A stretch of 10,348 nucleotides of DNA from Xanthobacteraceae bacterium (GTDB lineage Bacteria; Pseudomonadota; Alphaproteobacteria; Rhizobiales; Xanthobacteraceae). The translations under genes and the position numbers were made by a program. A model generated the notes under the pieces. That model worked only from the letters and a program-made list of their open reading frames with translations. It was not told where the DNA came from and made no database searches. The DNA lies in assembly GCA_030037185.1 (NCBI GenBank), contig JASHRR010001174.1, forward strand, positions 1 to 10,348. The letters run 5' to 3'. Shown piece after piece: positions 1 to 6,724 of the stretch; the stretch's first letter is position 1; every line of letters starts with the position of its first letter.

Positions 1-9
1 GCTTAAAAC

Positions 10-23
10 GCCGGCGCGCCGGC
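10..23. repeat. 14-bp perfect GC palindrome upstream of the first gene
   Basis: GCCGGCGCGCCGGC is self-complementary. It lies about 57 nt before the likely GTG start of the amidohydrolase. There is no T-run after it, so it is not a clear terminator. It could be a chance product of high GC content, the end of an upstream gene, or an operator. No promoter could be recognised in the 79 bases before the first gene, so the gene may continue an operon that starts left of the window. Confidence 0.35.
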
Positions 24-79
24 TACTGGGATGCGCCGCTTTCGCGGGGAGAATGGGGAGTGTTGCCGCAGGAGCAGCC

Positions 80-1489
80 GTGCAATCGATCGATCTCATC
101 ATCGCCGATATCGGCTGGCTGATCACCATCGACCCCGGCCGCCGCGTCATTCGCGACGCCGCGGTGGCGGTCGATGGCGGCAAGATCGTTGCGGTCGGCA
201 AGTCGGCCGACATCACGACGCGCTATGCCGCAAGCAGCACGGTTGACGGCCGCGGCACGGTGGCTACGCCCGGCTTCATCGATTGCCATCTGCATTCTTC
301 CTTTCAACTGTCGCGCGGGCTCGCCGACGAAGCGAACGCCCAGTCATTCCTGTTCGAGCGCATGTATCCCTATGAAGCTGCGCTCGAGGCCGACGACGTG
401 CGCGTATCGGCGACGCTCGCGGCGACCGAGTTGCTGCGGCACGGCGTCACCTGCTTCATCGATCCCGGCAACTATTATCCCGAAGCGTCGGTCGAAGGCG
501 TCATGGCCACCGGCATCCGCATGATCGTATCGCGCTCGTCGTTCGACATGACCAAGTCGGTGCTCGGTATCCTGCCCGAGCGCATGATCGAGAACACCGC
601 CGTCGCAATCGAGCGCGCCGAGGCGGTGCTCGAACGCTACGCCGACGCGGGACACCGGTCGGCAAATCCGCGGCTCGGCGCCAGCGCCTCGTTCCGCGGC
701 CTCAACAATGCCTCAGACGATCTCATCATTGGCCTCAAGAAGCTCGCCGACCGCTACGGCACGCTGCTGCAGACGCACGCGTGCTTTTCCTATTCGACCC
801 ACGACTCAAGCGTTGCCCGCACTGGCCTCGCCGAGATCGAGCGGCTGGAATCGCTCGGCGTCATCGACGAGCGCATGCTGATCGTCCATGCGGGCTGGCT
901 CGAACCCCAGGAGCTCGAGATTCTGGCGCGGCGCAAACCGTCATTGGCGTGTGCGCCAAGCTCCAGCCTGCACAACGGCTACGGCAACTTTCTGTTCGGC
1001 AAGCTGCCTGAACTTCTGGCGCTCGGCGTGAACGTGGCGGTCGGCTCCGATCACGCAAGCTCGGGAATCGTCGACATGGCGCAGGAAATTCGGCTGGTCT
1101 GCTGCTGCTACAAGGAGGCCCGCATCAACCCGCGCGTGATGCCGCCCGAAACCGGCCTGGAAATGGCGACCATCAATGGCGCCAAGGCGGCCCTGATGAG
1201 CGGCCGCATCGGCAGCATCGAGGTCGGCAAGGAAGCCGACATCGTGCTGTTCGACACCGATCGTCCCGAATGGCAGCCGCTCATCAATCCGGTGTCGAAC
1301 CTCGTCTATGGCGCAACCGGCGATTCGGTGCGCGACGTCTTCGTGATGGGAGAGCAGGTGGTAGCCGGCGGACGCCTGACCCGGATCGACGAGAGGAAAT
1401 TGTTGGCGGAACTCCCGGTCGCGGTCGCCCGCTTCCGCAAGCACCTCAAATTCGACGAGATGGTGCAGCTCAAATGGCCGGTGGAGTGA
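80..1489 (+). CDS. ATZ/TRZ-type amidohydrolase (cytosine deaminase/chlorohydrolase-like metal-dependent hydrolase)
   Basis: This is a cytosolic metallo-hydrolase of the amidohydrolase superfamily. Members hydrolyse or deaminate N-containing rings and amides; the substrate here is unknown. Numbered from the upstream ATG at 53, the protein shows an N-terminal beta-sandwich strand (DLIIADIGWLITIDP), the metal motif DCHLHS (H79, H81), QTH (H242), IVHAGW (H279), GSDHASS (D333), and the C-terminal GSIEVGKEADIVLFD that returns to the sandwich domain. Length (about 470 aa) fits the family. The start is chosen as GTG at 80 because AGGAG (70-74) sits 5 nt upstream and the protein then begins directly at the first sandwich strand. 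The ATG at 53 has its purine run only about 2 nt away. An oddity is that the family's HxxE glutamate after H242 appears to be Phe (THACF). The gene is followed after 7 nt by an acyl-CoA ligase, so the two are probably co-transcribed. Family assignment is firm and function is not. Confidence 0.88.
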   Translation: MQSIDLIIADIGWLITIDPGRRVIRDAAVAVDGGKIVAVGKSADITTRYAASSTVDGRGTVATPGFIDCHLHSSFQLSRGLADEANAQSFLFERMYPYEAALEADDVRVSATLAATELLRHGVTCFIDPGNYYPEASVEGVMATGIRMIVSRSSFDMTKSVLGILPERMIENTAVAIERAEAVLERYADAGHRSANPRLGASASFRGLNNASDDLIIGLKKLADRYGTLLQTHACFSYSTHDSSVARTGLAEIERLESLGVIDERMLIVHAGWLEPQELEILARRKPSLACAPSSSLHNGYGNFLFGKLPELLALGVNVAVGSDHASSGIVDMAQEIRLVCCCYKEARINPRVMPPETGLEMATINGAKAALMSGRIGSIEVGKEADIVLFDTDRPEWQPLINPVSNLVYGATGDSVRDVFVMGEQVVAGGRLTRIDERKLLAELPVAVARFRKHLKFDEMVQLKWPVE

Positions 1490-1496
1490 TGATGCC

Positions 1497-3146
1497 ATGA
1501 CAGGCGTCTTCGGCGATCATGTGCCCGGCATCCCGTATCGCCCGATTGCGGAGCTGTTCGCGCGCTACCGCGATCGCGATCCGGCGAGGACCGCGATCGT
1601 CGATCTGGATTGCGGGTCCGCGCTCACGTTTGGGGAACTTGATCGGATCACGAACGAGATCGCGTGCCTCCTTAAGAGCCGCGGCGTCGCCAAGGGCGGC
1701 CGCGTGCTGCTGCTCGGCGATGAAAGCCTGGAAAAGCTGCTGCTGTGGTTTGGCATCTGGCGCCTCGGCGCGGTGGTATGCCCCCTGAACATCGAGATTA
1801 ATGAGAAGGTGTTGGCTGACCTCGTCGCGGCCGTGAAGCCGGTGCTGGTTCTGTGGCATAAGGAACTCGATATCGACGCCTTGGTCGGCGATTGCCCGGC
1901 GGCGCGCATCCGGTTCGGCGCTTGGCGGACGCCAGCCGATCCGCAAGACGAATTGTTCTCACGGCTGGCGAATTGCCAGGCGGCCGATGTGCCCGAGCGC
2001 AACCACGCACAAGACATCGCCTGCATTTTTTGCACGTCGGGAACCACCAGCCGGCCGAAGATTGTCGTCTACGACCACTGCGCTTACTGGCTCAACGGCT
2101 TGTCCACCCTTGAATTCCTCGGCCTGACCGAGAACGATCACACGCTGGAATACCGCTCGTTCGGCTGGAACTCGGCGCAGGTGCTAAGCCTGATGCCGTT
2201 TTTACAGACGGGGCTCACGCTGCACATCGCCAAACGCTTCTCCCACAGCCGCTTTTTCGAGTGGATCGAGCGGTACGGCATCACCTTTGCGGCCGGCGTG
2301 CCGACTGTCCTCAATATGCTGCTGAACAGGCCTGCTCCCTCGCGCGGGCGTCGCCGTACCCTCGCTTCCTCAGCAAGCGCCGGAGCGCTCGGTGGGGCAG
2401 GCGGGCGCGACGGCCGCGGGCAAGACGACAAGCGCGCGCGGACATTGCGGCTGATGAGTTGCTCGACCGCCCCGCTCACGGCCCAGCAATGGCTGCAGTT
2501 CGAGGAGATATACGGCATCAAGCTCTTGCAGATGTATGGCATGTCGGAAGCCGGCTGGGTGTGCGGCAACCGCACCTACCGGCATCGCATCGGCACGGTC
2601 GGCATCCCGGCGCTGCACCAGGAATTCGCCATCGTTGACGCCGACGACAGACCGTGCCCGCCGGGCGTCGAAGGCGAAGTGACGGCGGGCGGGCCGCATA
2701 CGGCCATCGGCTATCTGCGCGATGACGGAACGATCGAGCCTATCCGCCCCAACCGCATCAAGACCGGCGATCTTGCCATCGAGGACCCGGACGGATTCAT
2801 TCGCCTCACGGGCCGCACCAAGGATTTGATCATCCGGGGCGGCGTCAACATCGCGCCCGCCGAGATCGATGAGGTGGTGCTGAAACACGCTGGAATTCTC
2901 GAGGCAGCGGCGGTGGGCGTGCCGGATAAAATCTACGGGGAGGAAGTGGTATGTTACGTCGTCGCGAAGCCGGGCACGAGCCTCACCGAAGCCGCGGTGA
3001 GCCGCCATTGCGAGGCCTTTCTGCCGCCGCCGAAAATGCCGAAGCAGATCTTCATTGTTCCCGATCTCCCCAAGAGCGACCGCGGAAAGGTCTTGCGCGA
3101 CCGCCTGCGGGAGGATTGGACGGCGCGCATGAAGGTGTTGGCGTGA
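1497..3146 (+). CDS. AMP-forming acyl-CoA synthetase/ligase (ANL superfamily)
   Basis: The enzyme activates a carboxylic acid with ATP to an acyl-adenylate and then a CoA thioester. The order of motifs is complete: P-loop CTSGTTSRPKIV (residues 179-190), YGMSEAG (347-353), KTGD (422-425), GRTKDLIIRGGVNIAP (439-454) and the C-terminal PKSDRGK with the adenylation lysine K531. The P-loop has SR where many members have Gx; as I recall the carnitine-CoA ligase CaiC has the same TSGTTSRPK form. The protein has 549 residues. Residues about 280-316 form an Arg/Gly/Ala-rich stretch where relatives have a much shorter linker, so it looks inserted. GGAG (1483-1486) lies 10 nt before the ATG and overlaps the end of the upstream amidohydrolase. 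The acid substrate is unknown; neighbours suggest a catabolic role coupled to decarboxylation. Confidence 0.92.
   Translation: MTGVFGDHVPGIPYRPIAELFARYRDRDPARTAIVDLDCGSALTFGELDRITNEIACLLKSRGVAKGGRVLLLGDESLEKLLLWFGIWRLGAVVCPLNIEINEKVLADLVAAVKPVLVLWHKELDIDALVGDCPAARIRFGAWRTPADPQDELFSRLANCQAADVPERNHAQDIACIFCTSGTTSRPKIVVYDHCAYWLNGLSTLEFLGLTENDHTLEYRSFGWNSAQVLSLMPFLQTGLTLHIAKRFSHSRFFEWIERYGITFAAGVPTVLNMLLNRPAPSRGRRRTLASSASAGALGGAGGRDGRGQDDKRARTLRLMSCSTAPLTAQQWLQFEEIYGIKLLQMYGMSEAGWVCGNRTYRHRIGTVGIPALHQEFAIVDADDRPCPPGVEGEVTAGGPHTAIGYLRDDGTIEPIRPNRIKTGDLAIEDPDGFIRLTGRTKDLIIRGGVNIAPAEIDEVVLKHAGILEAAAVGVPDKIYGEEVVCYVVAKPGTSLTEAAVSRHCEAFLPPPKMPKQIFIVPDLPKSDRGKVLRDRLREDWTARMKVLA
2334..2444 (+). repeat. 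GC-rich in-frame insert inside the acyl-CoA ligase gene
   Basis: This stretch encodes about 37 residues rich in Arg, Gly, Ala and Ser between LLNRP and LRLMSCSTAPL. In ANL ligases these two segments are normally joined by a linker of roughly 10-15 residues. The composition, the absence of recognisable secondary structure and the GC-rich self-complementary segments suggest an interspersed element accommodated in frame. Boundaries are approximate. I could not show that it shares the hairpin core of the other two repeat sites in this window. Confidence 0.4.
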
Positions 3147-3340
3147 CGCTCGTCCCGCTCGCCGGGAGCGCGGAGAGGGAGCGTTTCCAGGGGTTCAGAG
3201 CCCGCAAAGCTCGGAGTCGAGCAGGGGCCTGCGCACCCGCAATGAGCGCCAACGATGCCACCTCACCCCGCAAGCCGGGAGAGGTCGAGGCCCTGGGGGA
3301 TGCGATTGCTCTGGCCACGGCGGGGCAAGGCGCCTCGGGT
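3147..3340 (+). repeat. Palindromic repeat-derived 5' segment of the binding-protein gene
   Basis: The segment has two self-complementary parts and encodes low-complexity Arg/Ala/Glu-rich sequence before the signal peptide. The clearest hairpin is CCTCACCCCGC (3261-3271) with CCGGGAGAGG (3275-3284) around AAG. Its arrangement, including a C-C mismatch before a final G-C pair, matches the hairpin at 10124-10147. The reading frame from GTG 3143 stays open through the whole segment. Outer boundaries are estimates. Confidence 0.5.
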
Positions 3341-4315
3341 GCGAGCGGGCGCCGCAGCATTGGCGGCCTCCTCGCCGCCGTGGCGTTCGCCTTGACCGCA
3401 ACGACGCTGCACGCCGAAGATCTGTGGCGTCACGGCACCCTCGTGCCAAAGGGCGATGCCGGGTTCATTTATATGGCAGCCGAGGGAGGATTCGCCAAGA
3501 CCGAAGGCCTCGATCTGAAGATGCTGGCCTTTCAGAACGACACCTTGATGATGAAGGCGCTGATCGCGGGCGAACTCGACAGCTACGAAGGCAGCCCGAT
3601 CAGCCCGTTGATCGCCGGCAGCAAGGGCGCCGACGTGAAAATCCTCGGCTGCACCTGGCCGAAGCTCACCTATTCGCTGTTCTCCCATGACGGTATCGGC
3701 TCGATCGCTGCGCTGCGCGGAAAGAAAGTCGGCATCTCGGCGCCGGGTTCGCTTCCCGATCTGGTGGCGCGGACCATGCTCAGGCAGGCTGGCGTTGCTC
3801 CCTCGGAAGTGAGTTTCGTCGCCGCCGGCAGCGATCCGGAGCGGGTGCGGGCCCTGATGGCGAAGACCATTGATGCTGCGATCTCAACCAGCGATTTCGC
3901 GGCGCAGCCTGAACTCAAGTTGAAGACGCTCGCGGTTGCGAGCGAAGCGCTGCCGCAATTCCTGCGCCAGTGCGTCATCACGCGCGGCGAGCGGGTTCGT
4001 TCCAAACGCCCGCAGCTGGTGGCGTTCATGGCGAGCGAAATGAAGGCCTATGGATTTGCGATCGGGCATCGCGACCGGGTGGTCGCCCTGACGCGGCGCA
4101 TTGCCAGCCTCCCGCCCGGCGATCCGGTTGCGGAGGTCAGTTATCGCGAGGTGGTCGAGCAGCGGGCTGCATCGCCGGCCATTGAAATCGACCTCGATAA
4201 GCTGCGCTGGCTGCGCGATCTGCTGGCAGAGGACGGCCGGATGGCGGCAAAGTTCGATCCCGCCGCCCTCACCGACACTTCGATTCGCGAGGCGGCGCTG
4301 ATGCGGATCAAGTAG
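3242..4315 (+). CDS. NMT1/THI5-like (SsuA-type) ABC transporter periplasmic substrate-binding protein
   Basis: This is an exported ligand-binding protein of a SsuA/ThiY-type ABC importer. The hydrophobic signal segment SIGGLLAAVAFALTA, preceded by two arginines, ends near LHA-ED (mature start about base 3416). The mature part has the fold's typical features: GFIYMAAEGGFAKTEGLDLKM, a 'leader' helix region with DTLMMKALIAGELD, the LRGKKVGIS block and VRALMAKTIDAAI. No permease or ATPase of this type lies in the window, so the protein is orphaned here or pairs with genes to the left. The start is uncertain. GTG at 3143 overlaps the ligase stop (GTGA) and has GAAGG 7 nt upstream, but gives about 90 residues before the mature protein. 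ATG at 3242 has no good ribosome site but a shorter leader. The 5' part carries palindromic repeat sequence, which probably explains the odd N-terminus. Confidence 0.83.
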   Translation: MSANDATSPRKPGEVEALGDAIALATAGQGASGASGRRSIGGLLAAVAFALTATTLHAEDLWRHGTLVPKGDAGFIYMAAEGGFAKTEGLDLKMLAFQNDTLMMKALIAGELDSYEGSPISPLIAGSKGADVKILGCTWPKLTYSLFSHDGIGSIAALRGKKVGISAPGSLPDLVARTMLRQAGVAPSEVSFVAAGSDPERVRALMAKTIDAAISTSDFAAQPELKLKTLAVASEALPQFLRQCVITRGERVRSKRPQLVAFMASEMKAYGFAIGHRDRVVALTRRIASLPPGDPVAEVSYREVVEQRAASPAIEIDLDKLRWLRDLLAEDGRMAAKFDPAALTDTSIREAALMRIK

Positions 4316-4412
4316 ACCGGGCTGAGCGCAAGTGACAGCGCGAGCAGCATTGTCGATCGATTTCGCTGCGCTCAATCCGCGCTACTGGCTGATGCGGGTG
4401 GAGAAATAGTAG

Positions 4413-4427
4413 TGTGCAGGGTGCACA
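4413..4427. promoter_or_regulatory. Operator-like inverted repeat TGTGCA-N3-TGCACA
   Basis: TGTGCAGGGTGCACA is a perfect 6-bp inverted repeat with a 3-bp spacer, located 146 nt before the UbiD-family start codon and 98 nt after the binding-protein stop. Its size and symmetry suit a dimeric transcription factor. No regulator gene is in the window and no family can be assigned. A promoter near it was not recognised with confidence. Confidence 0.4.
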
Positions 4428-4500
4428 AAGAAAAGCGTGCCGACCTTCCCGCCCGTTGCCGCGCCCCCGTCGGGCTCGGCGGCGAGGCCGTCATCTGATC

Positions 4501-4536
4501 GGCCAAAGGCCTGCGGACCCGGTGACGCCTTTGGCC
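4501..4536 (+). promoter_or_regulatory. 10-bp perfect stem-loop in the leader of the UbiD-family gene
   Basis: GGCCAAAGGC (4501-4510) and GCCTTTGGCC (4527-4536) are perfectly complementary around a 16-nt loop, and the stem ends 36 nt before the ATG at 4573. There is no U-tract, so it is not a standard intrinsic terminator. It could be a leader RNA structure that affects stability or translation, or a DNA-binding site. It is too small for a known riboswitch. Confidence 0.45.
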
Positions 4537-4572
4537 ACCCTGCAGCTGGGCTCTATAGGACCGGAATTCACC

Positions 4573-6249
4573 ATGGACGCGACCACCAAGTCGAAACGTC
4601 AAGCGATGCCGACCTCCGCGGCCGCGGCTCCGCCGCGCGGTTACCCGGACTTGCACGATCACATTCGAGCACTCGATGAGGCCGGCCTCCTCGTCACCGT
4701 GGACCGGCCGATCAACAAGGACACCGAAATGCACCCGCTGGTGCGATGGCAGTTCCGCGGCGGCATCGAGGAGAAGGATCGCAAGGCATTCCTGTTCACC
4801 AATGTGGTCGACGCCCGAAAACGCAAATACGATATTCCCGTCGCGGTGGGGGCGCTGGCCGCCAACCGCGAAATCTATCGTATCGGCATCGGCTGCCGGA
4901 TCGAGGAAATCGACGAGCGTTGGGTCAAGGCGGCGCAGAACCCGATCCCGCCGCGCATTGTCGATGCGGCGCCGTGCCATGATATCGTGATCGCCGGAAA
5001 GGCGCTCGATAAGCCCGGCAACGGCCTCGATGGCATTCCGCTGCCGATTTCGACGCCCGGCTGGGACATCGCGCCCTATGCGACGCTGTCGCAATACATC
5101 ACCAAGGACCCGCAAACCGGCATCCAGAATCTCGGCAATTATCGCGGCCAGGTGAAGGCGCCGCGCCGGCTCGGCATGAACCCGTCGCTGGAGCTGCGCC
5201 CCGGCATTTACAGCCACTGGGAGAAGCTGCGCGAGCGCGGCATCAAGAAGCTCCCTTGCGCGGTGGTGCTTGGTGCGCCGCCGTGCATCACCTTCGCGTC
5301 GGTGCAGAAGCTGCCCGAGAGCGTTGACGAGCTCTACGTAGCGGGTGCGCTCGTCGGTGAGCCGATCAATGTTGTTAAGGCCAAGAGCGTCGATCTCCTG
5401 GTGCCTGCGGAAGCAGAGATCGTGATCGAAGGCTTGATCGACACCGAATATCTCGAGCCCGAGGCGCCGTTCGGGGAATCGCACGGACACGTCAATCTGC
5501 AGGAATTCAACGCCTATATGGACGTCACCTGCATCACCCGCCGGCGCGACGCCATCCTGACCTCGATCATCTCGCAGGTGACGCCGAGCGAATCGAGCCT
5601 GATTAAGCGCATCGGCATGGAGCCGCTGTTTCTCAATTTCCTGCGCAGCACGCTGGGAATCAAAGGCATTAAACGCGTCTCCATGCATGAGCCGCTGACC
5701 AACATCCGCAAGGTCATCGCGCTCGTGGTCGAGCGGGGCATGGCGCCGACCGAGTTGTGGCGCGCGCTCTATGGCGCGGCGATTTTCCATCGCGCCGCGG
5801 GCAAATACGTGATTGCGGTCAACGATGACATCGACCCGGAAAATGCCGATGCCATCCTGTGGGCGATGTCGTACCGGGCCAATCCGACCCTCGACATGCA
5901 TGTGCTCCCCCATCGCGACCAGGGGCACGGCCCACGCAGCAAGCGCAACAGCGGCGAGGATGCCTCGGTGCTGATCGACGCTACGCTGAAAGAGGATTTC
6001 CCGCCGATTTCATTGCCCAAGCGCGAATATATGGAGAACGCGCGCAAGATCTGGGAAGAGCTGGGCTTGCCCAAGCTGAAGCCGCAGCCGCCCTGGTTCG
6101 GCTATTCGCTCGGCGAGTGGCCGGCGGAGCTCGACGCTGCCGCGGAGCGCGCCGCAAGGGGCGACTACTTTGTCACCGGTAAGCAACTGGCGAAACGCCG
6201 CCGCAAGGACGTGCGGATGAATACAGAAGTACGCAATGTGAACGAGTAA
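4573..6249 (+). CDS. UbiD-family prenyl-FMN-dependent (de)carboxylase
   Basis: This is a cytosolic enzyme that removes (or adds) a carboxyl group on an aromatic or alpha,beta-unsaturated acid with the prenylated FMN cofactor made by UbiX. The 558-residue protein has the family layout. R191 in GNYRGQ is a candidate for the active-site Arg. E297 and E302 in E-APFG-E match the spacing of the two catalytic acids in fungal Fdc1. The family block VNDDIDPENADAILWAMSYR and the C-terminal KIWEELGLP are also present. ATG 4573 is chosen because conserved sequence (YPDLHDHIRALDEAGLL) begins about 24 residues later. The open frame upstream to 4414 is low-complexity and overlaps leader structures. The ribosome site is weak (GGA, 7 nt). 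No ubiX is in the window. It lies downstream of a CoA ligase, so free acid or CoA thioester (as for phthaloyl-CoA decarboxylase, a UbiD relative) are both possible substrates. Confidence 0.92.
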   Translation: MDATTKSKRQAMPTSAAAAPPRGYPDLHDHIRALDEAGLLVTVDRPINKDTEMHPLVRWQFRGGIEEKDRKAFLFTNVVDARKRKYDIPVAVGALAANREIYRIGIGCRIEEIDERWVKAAQNPIPPRIVDAAPCHDIVIAGKALDKPGNGLDGIPLPISTPGWDIAPYATLSQYITKDPQTGIQNLGNYRGQVKAPRRLGMNPSLELRPGIYSHWEKLRERGIKKLPCAVVLGAPPCITFASVQKLPESVDELYVAGALVGEPINVVKAKSVDLLVPAEAEIVIEGLIDTEYLEPEAPFGESHGHVNLQEFNAYMDVTCITRRRDAILTSIISQVTPSESSLIKRIGMEPLFLNFLRSTLGIKGIKRVSMHEPLTNIRKVIALVVERGMAPTELWRALYGAAIFHRAAGKYVIAVNDDIDPENADAILWAMSYRANPTLDMHVLPHRDQGHGPRSKRNSGEDASVLIDATLKEDFPPISLPKREYMENARKIWEELGLPKLKPQPPWFGYSLGEWPAELDAAAERAARGDYFVTGKQLAKRRRKDVRMNTEVRNVNE

Positions 6250-6255
6250 TCCCCT

Positions 6256-6301
6256 AACGGCTTACGCCGTTTCAGGAGGCGGCTTTTGACCCCCCGCCTC
6301 C
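6256..6301 (+). terminator. Tandem hairpins after the UbiD-family gene, possible terminator
   Basis: AACGGC-TTAC-GCCGTT (6256-6271) forms a perfect 6-bp stem. It is followed at once by GGAGGCGG (6275-6282) paired with CCGCCTCC (6294-6301). They start 7 nt after the UbiD stop. Neither has a following T-run, so termination efficiency is uncertain. They may instead protect the mRNA 3' end. Confidence 0.45.
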
Positions 6302-6601
6302 ACAGGGCACGGCATTTGTCGATCATACCACGCCGAGAGCCAAGGGACCCGGATTACAAAGTTTGATCTCGGCCGGGCCCTCCCGGCAACAGAACTAACA
6401 GCAGCTTGAGCCGCAACGAGAAAGAACAGTCCGTGCCATAGACAGCCTTAGCGTTGTGCCATCTGGCAAGCGATGGCCCGCGCTTCCTCTCGGGCCCAGC
6501 TTCACTCTGTCTGGCTGGAGCGTCCGCGACGGTCACGGCATCAGCCCTTCGCAAACACCATTTATACGTTGCCGTCGAGCTCTGCTACCCGCGCGATCAG
6601 A
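6302..6601. other. Intergenic stretch with no supported gene
   Basis: This is about 300 bases between the convergent UbiD-family gene (+) and the small ORF at the end of the transporter unit (-). Open frames exist on both strands, but their translations are rich in Arg/Ser/Pro, lack a ribosome site and resemble no family I know. No tRNA, promoter or long repeat was recognised. Confidence 0.5.
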
Positions 6602-6724
6602 TCAGCCGTCCTCGGAGGAATCCCTTATTGGCCCCAATCGCCGTTCGATTCGGCGCAAGTCGCGAGCCAAGCGCTCGCTGCCCTTGTCGCAGATGCCGCC
6701 CTGGTCGCAGACGCAGTAAGCCAT
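6602..6724 (-). CDS. Possible 40-residue cysteine-containing small protein coupled to the TSUP transporter gene
   Basis: The predicted peptide begins MAYCVCDQGGICDKGSER, with C4, C6 and C12 in a CxC-x5-C pattern. It continues with an amphipathic, Arg/Glu/Leu-rich helix (LARDLRRIERRLG) and an acidic tail. Its ATG shares the A of the transporter's TGA stop (TGATG), and a GGGG lies just upstream in the end of that gene, an arrangement typical of translational coupling. The Cys cluster suggests metal or persulfide/thiol chemistry, which would fit a transporter family that includes sulfur-compound exporters. I do not recognise a family. It could be a chance frame: 40 codons is short, and nothing is coded after it on this strand. 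Confidence 0.45.
   Translation of the reverse strand: MAYCVCDQGGICDKGSERLARDLRRIERRLGPIRDSSEDG

Noticed and set aside
3..119. Frame 3 open from the left edge to a stop at 117-119, a possible C-terminus of an upstream gene
   Set aside because: The translation (for example RRRAGYWDAPLSRGEWG) matches no family I know, and it would overlap the amidohydrolase by about 40 nt. It cannot be supported without more upstream sequence.
4414..4572. N-terminal extension of the UbiD-family protein from GTG 4414
   Set aside because: The extra residues are Arg/Pro-rich, run through the dyad and the leader stem-loop, and UbiD proteins do not have such a leader.
4563..4577. GAATTCACCATGG at the UbiD start resembles an EcoRI site plus a eukaryotic Kozak cloning junction
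   Set aside because: Both flanks continue as ordinary native sequence with no vector, and the upstream frame and leader repeats look genomic. It is most likely a coincidence.
4372..5928. Minus-strand open frame of 518 codons opposite the UbiD-family gene
   Set aside because: It is His/Arg/Asp-rich mirror sequence of a well-supported plus-strand gene, has no recognisable domain, and reflects high GC content.
6354..6554. Minus-strand 66-codon frame in the intergenic stretch
   Set aside because: It has no ribosome site and no family resemblance, and it is not in register with any neighbour.
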